Shown here: positions 55,001-61,162 of the stretch, in pieces
Layout: each line of letters begins with the position of its first letter
Position numbering within the stretch: the stretch's first letter is position 1
From: Flavobacteriales bacterium
GTDB lineage: Bacteria; Bacteroidota; Bacteroidia; Flavobacteriales_F; PHOS-HE28
Direction of reading: 5' to 3'
Assembly (NCBI GenBank): GCA_020635725.1
Contig: JACJZF010000002.1
Location: forward strand, 186,001-250,000
DNA: 64,000 bases
Program-made: the position numbers and the translations under genes
The notes under the pieces: model-generated
Seen by the model: only the letters and a program-made list of their open reading frames with translations
Told to the model about the DNA's origin: nothing
Database searches by the model: none

Positions 55001-56452
55001 CGCGGCACCGCGGCACGGCTGCGGCCCGTGCTCATGACCGCCGCCGTGGCCTCCCTCGGTTTCCTTCCCATGGCGCTCAGCCACGGTGCTGGTGCCGAGG
55101 TGCAGAGGCCGCTGGCCACCGTGGTCATCGGCGGTTTGATCACCGCCACCCTCCTCACGCTCGTGGTGCTGCCCGCCATGTATGTGATGTACCACGATCG
55201 GCGCGGACGGCGCCGGGCATCCAAGGCCGCTCCCGCAGCGCTGCTGTTGCTGCTGGCCGTGCCCGCCGCTCAGGCGCAAGTGCCCGCTTACAGTCTCGAG
55301 GAGGCGCTTCGGCTCTCCGCGGCCAGTTCCCCCCAGGTGCTCGCGGCGCAAGCCGAGGCGGAACGCATGTCGGCTTTGCGAGGAGCGGCTGGCGAGGTCC
55401 CGCGTACCGAGGTGCTGTACACGCGCGGGCAATACAACGCTTATGTGAAGGACGACAACAATCTCACCATCACGCAGGCGCTGCCTTTTCCCACGCTCAT
55501 GGCTGCGCGGGCCAAGGCCGCACGCGCCGAGGAGGAGCTCGCGCTCGCCCACCTCGCACGGACAGAGAGCGACCTCGCCTGGCAGGTGCGCAAAGCCTGG
55601 CACCAGCTTCAGTACCTGTATGCCCTGGGGCGGTTGTTGGAGCGGGAGGATAGCACCTGGGCCGAGATCGCCAGATCGGTCGAGGCGCGCGCACGGGCCG
55701 GTGACGCATCGCCGTTGGAGCAAGCCACCGCTCGCGTGCGCGCAGGGCGATCGCACGATGAGCTGCGAAGGCACCGGCATGCGGTGGATGCTGAACGCAT
55801 CGCGTTCGGGGTCCTGCTCGGCCTGGCCACGCCTGCGGATGCAGCGCCCGCTCCGTTCGTGCCATCGCCCTACGCGATTCCCGACACGGCGCATCCGATG
55901 GGCCCTGATCTCCTGGTGTTCCAGCAGCGTGAGGCCTCGGCGCATGCGCAACGGCGCGTGGAACGCCAGGCCTTCATGCCCGATCTCGTCTTAGGGTACT
56001 TCAACCAGACACTCATCGGCGCGCCATTGGATGCCGAAGGAGTACGCCTGGCAACACGCAGCGATCGCTTCCAAGGCATTCAGCTTGGCGTGGCCCTGCC
56101 GCTTTGGGCACGCCCGCAAGCCGCCCGTACCAAGGCAGCGGGCCTGCAGGAGCAAGCGGCCCGGCATGCGCTGGCAGAAGGCGCGCGGCGCTGGCGCACC
56201 GAAGTGGGAGCGGCGATGCAGCGCATCGACGCCGACCGGGCCACGCTCGAATGGTATGAGGCCGAAGCGCTACCGAACGCCGAGGCCATCATCGCAGCAT
56301 CCCGAACCGCATATGCCGCGGGAGCCATCGCTCAAGCGGAACATGCGATCAACGTGCAACAGGCACTCGCCGTGCATCGCAGCAGGCTCGATTTGATCGC
56401 CGCGCACAACGCCGACATCCTCCTCGTTCAACGACTCATCGCAATCCCTTGA
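52100..56452 (+). CDS. czcA: Heavy-metal RND efflux pump CzcA fused to a TolC-family outer-membrane factor
   Basis: The 1450-residue protein joins two components of a metal efflux complex. Residues 1 to about 1035 are a complete HME-RND pump with 12 membrane spans; TM4 carries DFGLVVDGAVIIVE near 400-414, the pattern of divalent-cation (Co/Zn/Cd/Ni) CzcA pumps and not of Cu/Ag CusA. Residues 1060-1450 are a TolC-like (OEP) protein with the YSLEEALRLS start. Between them a basic stretch (RRGRRRASK) and a hydrophobic run ending AQA|Q at 1057-1060 look just like a signal peptide. ATG 52100 opens the family's conserved start. The czcB gene follows after 5 bases. Confidence 0.93.
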   Translation: MIERIIRYSIRHKATVILGALLLLIGGIMAFRTLPVDAVPDITNNQVQVITLAPSLATLEVERFVSYPVEQALASLPRQVELRSISRFGLSQVTIVFEDGMDGYLARQLVGERLQGLAMHMPAGVEQPFLAPMTTGLGEVFQYVVRADSAHRSSYDAMELRELQDWVIGRQLLGVPGVAEINGFGGELKQFEVAADPVRLQSMGLGLGDLIDALERNNANTGGAYIEHANNAYFIRGVGLATGMRDIGRIVVDTPQEGAPVVVDDVATVRLGAAPRFGAMTRDGEGEVVGGIVMMLKGGNAAEVVEAVKTRLDEIRKGLPEGIVIEPFLDRADLVGRAMRTVRNNLVEGAIIVIMVLVLFLGQLRAGLIVASVIPLSMLFAIILMRLTGVSGNLMSLGAIDFGLVVDGAVIIVEAVLYRMHHLPRRDGLLSRTEMDGQVEHAASRMMSAATFGQLIILIVYIPILALSGVEGKMFRPMALTVVYAIVGAIVLSLTYVPVMSALFVPRRTGPTVSVSDRFMERLARAYRPTLERALRYRTTVLGVSIVLLGAAVFAFTRMGGEFLPQLEEGDFAYHSILPEGASLQASIANNARVERILKGFPEVKDVVSKTGTAEVPTDIMSPEMTDVMVLLHDKSEWTTGRRYWQLADTMLAALRVIPGVFFEINQPIQMRTNELMTGVRQDIAVKLYGPDIDTLLRYADDVAAVIREVPGARPPSIERVAGTPQITIRYDRERLAALGCDVEELNRSVRAAFAGEPAGSVYEGERRFDVVVRADSAHRSSMADVRSLFVRARNGTLLPLSQVADIDFMPAPAQITHENAQRRIYVGVNAHGRDVEGLVGEISARVEERLKLPPGYFLRYGGQFQNLREAKARLSIALPVALALILVLLWSTFRSLPDALLIYTAVPLSAIGGVAGLLLRGMPFSISAGVGFIALFGVAVLNGMVLVGTFRELAAQGVDDAMERVRRGTAARLRPVLMTAAVASLGFLPMALSHGAGAEVQRPLATVVIGGLITATLLTLVVLPAMYVMYHDRRGRRRASKAAPAALLLLLAVPAAQAQVPAYSLEEALRLSAASSPQVLAAQAEAERMSALRGAAGEVPRTEVLYTRGQYNAYVKDDNNLTITQALPFPTLMAARAKAARAEEELALAHLARTESDLAWQVRKAWHQLQYLYALGRLLEREDSTWAEIARSVEARARAGDASPLEQATARVRAGRSHDELRRHRHAVDAERIAFGVLLGLATPADAAPAPFVPSPYAIPDTAHPMGPDLLVFQQREASAHAQRRVERQAFMPDLVLGYFNQTLIGAPLDAEGVRLATRSDRFQGIQLGVALPLWARPQAARTKAAGLQEQAARHALAEGARRWRTEVGAAMQRIDADRATLEWYEAEALPNAEAIIAASRTAYAAGAIAQAEHAINVQQALAVHRSRLDLIAAHNADILLVQRLIAIP

Positions 56453-56457
56453 CACCC

Positions 56458-57648
56458 ATGTTCTGCAAGTATCAACTCCTGGTTCCTGTCTTCGCAACCC
56501 TGCTGGCGGTCGCTTGCAATGCGCCGAGCCAGGCACCCGACCCTGCTTCACGCGCGCAAGAGGACAGCACCGCGCATCATCATCATGCCGATGAGGTTGA
56601 GCTCAGCGCGCAGCAGTTGGCGGCATTGGACATCCGCACCGAGGCGCCGGTGGAGCGCGCCATGGGCGGCAAGCTCACGCTCACGGGCCGCGTGCTTTCA
56701 TCCCCGCTGAGCAAGGCGCGGATCACCAGCCCGATCGGAGCGAAGGTGGTGGATGTGCTGGTCGATGAAGGTGCCTACGTGCGCAAGGGCCAGCCGCTCA
56801 TCGCCCTCAGCGACATCGCCTTCTTCCGCATGCAGGAGGAGTACCTCGCCGCGCGTGCCGGGTACGGCCTGGCCGATGCCGAGCTCCAGCGGCAGCGTGA
56901 GCTGATGGCAGGCGATGCCACGGCCGGCAAGCGCCTGCAGCAAGCCGAGGCCGACGCCGCTTCGGCCGAAGCACGCATGCGGTCGCTCGCGCAGCAATTG
57001 CGGCTGCTGGGCGTGGATCCGGAAACACTCTCGGCATCAGCGTTGCAGCAGCGCTTCGTGCTGCGCAGCCCGGTCGATGGGCGCGCGAACGGCATCAGCA
57101 TCCATCTGGATGAACGTGTCGAGCCGACCGCAGTGCTGATGGAGGTCATCGACCTGCGCCACTTCCACGTGCATCTCAACGCGTACGAGCGCGACCTGGG
57201 CGCCTTGCGCGAAGGCGTGGCGTTCGATTTCCAGGTGGTGAACATGCCCGGACGGAACTTCCGCGGCGAGGTCTTCAGCATCGGAAGGACCTTCGATGCC
57301 GATGGACGCACCATACCGGTTCACGCGCATGTGGAGGAGGGCAGCGAGCACCTGGTCGAGGGAATGGCCGTCAGTGCCAGCATTCCCACCGGTGATTCGC
57401 GGCAATGGGCCGTGCCCGATGCAGCCGTGGCTCGCGCCGGCGAGGCGGCATTCATCTATGCCGATGAAGGTGGAACGGGAGATGGCGGCCGCCACTTCCG
57501 GGAGGTTCCGGTGGTGGCCGGCCCGTCCGATGCGGGCTACACCGCGATCACTCCACTGACCGAGCTGCCACCAGGCACGCTCGTGGTGGTTGCTGGTGCC
57601 TTTCACTTGCGCAGCATGATGAACATGCCCGATGATCATGAGCATTGA
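56458..57648 (+). CDS. czcB: CzcB/CusB-like periplasmic adaptor lipoprotein
   Basis: The 396-residue adaptor has lipobox LAVAC (C20), a His patch (HHHHAD) near residues 41-46, half-lipoyl GAKVVDVLVDEGAYVRKGQPL near 95-115, a helical hairpin (about 120-185), the second half-lipoyl (VLRSPVDGRANGISI near 200), a beta-barrel and a membrane-proximal domain, ending in MPDDHEH. It connects the CzcA pump to the TolC duct and may hand over metal via its His residues. The ATG at 56458 is used; a TTG nine bases earlier overlaps the czcA stop. It closes the efflux operon. Confidence 0.92.
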   Translation: MFCKYQLLVPVFATLLAVACNAPSQAPDPASRAQEDSTAHHHHADEVELSAQQLAALDIRTEAPVERAMGGKLTLTGRVLSSPLSKARITSPIGAKVVDVLVDEGAYVRKGQPLIALSDIAFFRMQEEYLAARAGYGLADAELQRQRELMAGDATAGKRLQQAEADAASAEARMRSLAQQLRLLGVDPETLSASALQQRFVLRSPVDGRANGISIHLDERVEPTAVLMEVIDLRHFHVHLNAYERDLGALREGVAFDFQVVNMPGRNFRGEVFSIGRTFDADGRTIPVHAHVEEGSEHLVEGMAVSASIPTGDSRQWAVPDAAVARAGEAAFIYADEGGTGDGGRHFREVPVVAGPSDAGYTAITPLTELPPGTLVVVAGAFHLRSMMNMPDDHEH

Positions 57649-57762
57649 CATGCTCTTGCGGAAACAGCGGCCAGCGGCTCATCAGCAATCTGCATCATGG
57701 TGCGTGACGCAAAGCGCCTCAGCTGATCGGTGATGCGTGCCACGTATATCCGAGGAGCACCC

Positions 57763-57806
57763 CCGACACCCGCAAGTGGACCGTGCGCTTGAGATAGCGG
57801 TGTCGG
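57763..57806. repeat. Hairpin between convergent czcB and zinc-ribbon genes
   Basis: CCGACACC at 57763-57770 pairs with GGTGTCGG at 57799-57806, with a further CAAG/CTTG pairing inside. It sits in the gap between two converging genes. No T run flanks it, so a terminator role is uncertain. Confidence 0.35.
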
Positions 57807-57831
57807 TCGGTTGTACGGCGGACAATCGGCC

Positions 57832-58071
57832 TTAGCCATCGATCCGGTCCTCGGCGTGCTTCACACCACCTGCACGTGAGCAGGAGGCGCAACAGAACAT
57901 CTCGCCATTGGCCTCGATGCCATGGCCGATGATGCGCGTGCCGCAATGGAGGCAGATTGGAGCGAGCTTGTGGATGGCGCACTCGAAGCAGTCGAAGATG
58001 TGCACCGTGCCTTGCAGGTGTACCTCGAACGACTTGTCGTAGGCATTGCCGCAGGTTTCGCAGGTGGCCAT
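57832..58071 (-). CDS. Small zinc-ribbon/metallothionein-like protein
   Basis: The 79-residue cytoplasmic protein has nine Cys, at 4, 7, 28, 31, 40, 43, 60, 61 and 64, arranged as C-x2-C pairs with interspersed His (H34, H42, H50). The blocks TCETCGNAYDKSFEV, FDCFECAIHKLAPICLHCG and RIIGHGIEANG belong to a widely distributed small family sometimes labelled prokaryotic metallothionein. It probably binds two or more zinc ions. It converges on the heavy-metal efflux operon, a setting that fits metal handling. ATG 58071 gives the family start; an upstream in-frame ATG at 58113 adds unmatched residues. Confidence 0.8.
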   Translation of the reverse strand: MATCETCGNAYDKSFEVHLQGTVHIFDCFECAIHKLAPICLHCGTRIIGHGIEANGEMFCCASCSRAGGVKHAEDRIDG

Positions 58072-58229
58072 GGTCACCGTGTTTCGCTGTGACCGGCAAA
58101 GGTCATGCGGCACGATGCTCCGGCTTGTGCCTGTGCATCGCTTCCCTTGCTCGCTTGTGGCGAATCGGCCTCAAAGGCGCGGTATTGGGGAATTGTGACG
58201 CATAGGCGTGATGTCCGCTAGCGTTGCGC

Positions 58230-58592
58230 TCACCCTTCGCTCGGTGCGCGCTTTTCCAGACCTCCATCTCGGTCACCATCATCATGCGCGGCCAAGGGTT
58301 TCACCATGCGATCCACGATGGAGGTCGCGTAAGTGCCGAAGGCATTGACTAAAAGTCCTTTGAGCTTCAGCTCATCGGAGGAGACGGCATACACGATGCT
58401 CATGTCCGCCGGATCGCTCGGCCCCTCGAATCGGTGGAACTCATCGATCCGGAAGAGCGCGGGGTCCAATGGCTTTCCTGCATGGGAGAACGCATTGTCG
58501 GTGAACATGAGCTCATCGGTGTACCCTCGTTTCTGCAGCGCGTTAACGGCTTGGGTCAACGTGCTGTAACGGTTGTTGTATTCGTCCATCAT
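58230..58592 (-). CDS. Small conserved protein, often labelled phosphoribosylpyrophosphate synthetase
   Basis: The 120-residue protein starts MMDEYNNRYSTLTQAV and contains FEGPSDPADMSIVYAVSS and KGLLVNAFGTYAT blocks that I recognise from short Bacteroidota proteins frequently labelled phosphoribosylpyrophosphate synthetase. That label is doubtful: at 120 residues it is about one third the length of a true PRPP synthetase and lacks its binding loops. The second codon is also ATG, so the start may be 58589. No operon partners. Confidence 0.7.
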   Translation of the reverse strand: MMDEYNNRYSTLTQAVNALQKRGYTDELMFTDNAFSHAGKPLDPALFRIDEFHRFEGPSDPADMSIVYAVSSDELKLKGLLVNAFGTYATSIVDRMVKPLAAHDDGDRDGGLEKRAPSEG

Positions 58593-58909
58593 CGACCGGC
58601 GTTGGCCCTGTGGCCAAGCAGCACGAGGCGCCGCTATGAACGTGCCGAATCCACCTGGGCCGGGCACAACCCATGGGGCCGCGTATGCACCGCATGCCGG
58701 CGCGGAGCCTTACCGGGCACTATTCCAGCATTCCTGCCAGCCCGCAAGGGCCGCCGACTTGCCTTGGCTTCAGCCGGTTGACACAAGCATGACATTCGGA
58801 GCGCCAGCCTGTCAGCCATTGTTCAGCTTCCTTAACAGTCGCGGCATGAAACCAGACGCGTACTTCGGCGTTATCTGATCGGCACGGTACCTGCCGCGCC
58901 AAGGAAGCC
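58593..58909. other. 317-bp gap without a recognised gene
   Basis: Between the divergent small protein and SRPBCC genes lies normal-GC DNA with only unconvincing frames on both strands. It must contain promoters for both genes, but I see no clear TTG/TAnnTTTG pair, terminator or RNA. Confidence 0.5.
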
Positions 58910-59386
58910 ATGAATATCCAAGATCCCGAAACCAACGTACTCCGTACCCTCTTGGTGGACGCTCCTCCCGCCGCCGTGTGGAAAGCGCTCACCGACCCGA
59001 AGCTCGCGCGACTGTACATGGGTGCGATGCCCTGCTGCGATTTCCAGGTGGGCAAGCCCATCCAATGGTTCATCCGCGAAGAGAATGGTGACCAGACGCT
59101 CATGTCGAAGGGAACCGTGCTCGCCGTGATGCCGGGCGAACGCCTCCGGTACAGCACCTACAGCTTGGCCAGTCAGTTGCCCGATGAGCTGGCCAGCCAC
59201 ACCACCATCGACCTGCATCTCATCGACGAGGAGGATGGTCGCACGCGGGTGGAGCTCTGGCAAGGCGATTTCGCTGGTCTGCCCAATGCCGAACGCCGTG
59301 CCCGTGAAGCCGGAAGGAACTGGGTGGAGCACCTCGTGGGCCTCAAGCGGGTGAGCGAGGAACTCTGGGAGGCCAAGGCCGCCTAG
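58910..59386 (+). CDS. SRPBCC (AHSA1-like) domain protein
   Basis: The 158-residue cytoplasmic protein has the START/Bet v1-like layout of the AHSA1 family: an initial strand with LLVDAPPAAVWKALTDP (about 14-30), a LARLYMGAMP segment, the strand TLMSKGTVLAVMPGERLRYS, a TRVELWQGDFAG strand near 112, and the C-terminal helix (NWVEHLVGLKRV near 137-148). Such domains bind hydrophobic ligands; the ligand cannot be predicted. It stands alone and has its own terminator. Confidence 0.85.
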   Translation: MNIQDPETNVLRTLLVDAPPAAVWKALTDPKLARLYMGAMPCCDFQVGKPIQWFIREENGDQTLMSKGTVLAVMPGERLRYSTYSLASQLPDELASHTTIDLHLIDEEDGRTRVELWQGDFAGLPNAERRAREAGRNWVEHLVGLKRVSEELWEAKAA

Positions 59387-59689
59387 AGACCGCCCTGTTC
59401 GAAGCGCGCATGGACCTTTTGGTTCGTGCGCGCTTCGCTTTTTATCAGAGGCTTCTGATTGCGATGGCCCGGCAGATCCTGATGCCATGGGAGCGAGGGG
59501 TGGGAGAATGGGGAATCGCATGGGCACGGATTTGCCCACAAGAGCGCTGCAGGCTCGCATACCGTGGGTCGCCCGCCACAACGCAGCATGTGTCACGGAT
59601 GCAGCGCAGCCATCAGTGCGATGCGGTTGCAGTGAATGACGGTCTTGGCCGGTACGTGACTTGAAAGGGGCTCCACCACTCTCATCCAC
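59387..59689. other. 303-bp gap: terminator, then no recognised gene
   Basis: The first 60 bases hold the SRPBCC terminator. The remaining ~240 bases before the PqiA-like gene have only a short frame (59410-59664) that begins inside the terminator and resembles nothing known. Confidence 0.5.
59400..59446 (+). terminator. Intrinsic terminator after the SRPBCC gene
   Basis: CGAAGCGCGCA (59400-59410) pairs perfectly with TGCGCGCTTCG (59427-59437) around a 16-base loop and is followed by CTTTTTATC. It lies 13 bases after the stop. Confidence 0.88.
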
Positions 59690-60988
59690 GTGCGTCCAGC
59701 CTCCATCTTCCTTTGGCCCATTCGAATCGGGTTGTTGCTTGCCTTGGCGCTGGTGGCTTGGACGAGCGTTGGCCTTCACCGCCTCGAGGTGGAACGCCGC
59801 GACCTGAAGGCCGATCTGGAGGAGCTGAGCAATGTGAGCTACGGGCTCTTCAACGTGAATGTCTGGCGGGACACGCTCACGGCCATCGTGGAGCGGAAGG
59901 TGCGCACCTTGGAGATCACCGATGAGAACCGCGCGGAGATCAAGCGACAGACGGAGCAGCTGCTCTACCAATTGCTCGACGATGCCCAGCAGGTGCTACG
60001 CGCCCGCAACAAGAAAGCAGGCATCGGCGGTGCCGTCCGCCAGTTCGCCATGGATATGCTCGTGGACATGGAATCGCTCCGGGCAGGTGTTCCGCGATAC
60101 GCCGAGACCATGCTCTCCTATGCTGAGAAGCCGGAGCACCGGGATGAGCTGGCTGGCGTGGTGGTGAGGCAGATGGATCAGCTCGCCGACAGCACCGCGG
60201 GCCGCATCGACAATGCCCGGATCGAGAGCATCCTGCGCCGTCATGGTTCTTCCGACGCCGCCTCCTGCCGCCAACAACTGCACGACCAGGTGGAGTCCCT
60301 GCGGCTGCGCGCGATCGGTAGCATGTGGCCCTTGCTGGCCGCCGTGCTGCTCATCACCGCGTTGGTGCTGTTCAACACAGCGGCCGCGGGACGCTTCGGC
60401 CTGCTCGTCATGGTGTGCACGGCCATCGCCTTGCTGGTGAACGGCCTTCATCTCCCCATGATCGAGATCGAGGCGGCCATCCGCGAGTTCGCCTTCGAGC
60501 TCATGGGAGAGCATGTGGCCTTCTATGATCAAGTGCTCTTCTACCAGAGCAAGAGCATCCTGGAAGTGGTGCACGTGCTCCTCACCGATGGCGATGCCGG
60601 CTTGTTGGTGGTGGGCGTGCTCGTGCTGGCCTTCAGCGTCCTCATCCCATTCTCCAAACTGATCGCCTCCCTCATCACCATCCAATCGCGCCGTGCGCCG
60701 CGCAATCGCTTCCACCGCTTCCTGGTGTTCAAGAGCGGCAAATGGTCCATGGCCGATGTCCTGGTGGTGGCCATCTTCATGGCCTTCGTGGGCTTCAACG
60801 GTATCGTGAGCAGCCAGATGGAACTGGTGGAGGACTACACCGACAAGGCAGAGATCATCACCACCAACCGCTCCGGTCTGCAGGTGGGCTTCTATCTCTT
60901 CCTGTCCTATTGCCTGCTGGGCCTGGTGCTCGGCGCACGCATTAAGCACATGGTCGGACCGGATCCCCGGCCAGCCGCTGAGCGCTAA
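59690..60988 (+). CDS. PqiA-like integral membrane protein
   Basis: The 432-residue protein has an N-terminal span (about 10-28), a long soluble helical region (about 30-205) with coiled-coil character, and a C-terminal set of spans resembling the paraquat-inducible protein A family: a VLAFSVLIPFSKLIASL segment near 305-325, then FLVFKSGKWSMADVLVVAIFMAFVGF near 345-370 and a final span (about 397-415). PqiA-type proteins act with MCE proteins in lipid movement between membranes, but here there is only one PqiA-like half, fused to an uncommon helical domain, and no MCE gene nearby. The start is GTG at 59690. Confidence 0.72.
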   Translation: MRPASIFLWPIRIGLLLALALVAWTSVGLHRLEVERRDLKADLEELSNVSYGLFNVNVWRDTLTAIVERKVRTLEITDENRAEIKRQTEQLLYQLLDDAQQVLRARNKKAGIGGAVRQFAMDMLVDMESLRAGVPRYAETMLSYAEKPEHRDELAGVVVRQMDQLADSTAGRIDNARIESILRRHGSSDAASCRQQLHDQVESLRLRAIGSMWPLLAAVLLITALVLFNTAAAGRFGLLVMVCTAIALLVNGLHLPMIEIEAAIREFAFELMGEHVAFYDQVLFYQSKSILEVVHVLLTDGDAGLLVVGVLVLAFSVLIPFSKLIASLITIQSRRAPRNRFHRFLVFKSGKWSMADVLVVAIFMAFVGFNGIVSSQMELVEDYTDKAEIITTNRSGLQVGFYLFLSYCLLGLVLGARIKHMVGPDPRPAAER

Positions 60989-61056
60989 CGGCTCGTCACG
61001 CAGGCAACCCCAGCGCACACTTCCGGGCCACGGCTCGTAGGGGCGAAGCACCTTTC

Positions 61057-61157
61057 CGATCAGAAGATCAGATGATCGTACCATGAGATGATCCAGCGGA
61101 CGCGCGCGTACCATTCTCTGATCATCTGATCATCTGATCATCTCATTCTCTGATCGA
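61057..61157 (+). repeat. CTGATCAT tandem repeat with inverted arm upstream of the permease gene
   Basis: Three perfect tandem copies of CTGATCAT fill 61118-61141, with two degenerate copies to 61157. GATCAGATGATC at 61066-61077 is an exact inverted copy of GATCATCTGATC at 61120-61131 (and again 61128-61139), so a long-looped hairpin can form. The block ends 5 bases before the permease ATG, so it lies in the leader or promoter. Confidence 0.8.
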
Positions 61158-61162
61158 GCCCC

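Noticed and set aside
52100..56452. CusA (Cu/Ag) assignment for the RND pump
   Set aside because: TM4 carries DFG-x3-DGA-x4-E, the divalent-cation CzcA pattern, rather than the CusA pattern.
58230..58592. Genuine phosphoribosylpyrophosphate synthetase
   Set aside because: The protein is far too short and lacks the PRPP-binding loop, so the common label is not accepted as a function.
58573..58878. 101-codon + strand frame in the gap before the SRPBCC gene
   Set aside because: Pro/Ala/Gly-rich composition without recognisable motif or start signal; overlaps the likely promoter region of both flanking genes.
58720..59157. 145-codon antisense frame over the start of the SRPBCC gene
   Set aside because: Reverse-strand shadow of the SRPBCC gene with no supporting motif.
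59410..59664. 84-codon frame before the PqiA-like gene
   Set aside because: It begins inside a strong terminator hairpin and resembles no known protein.
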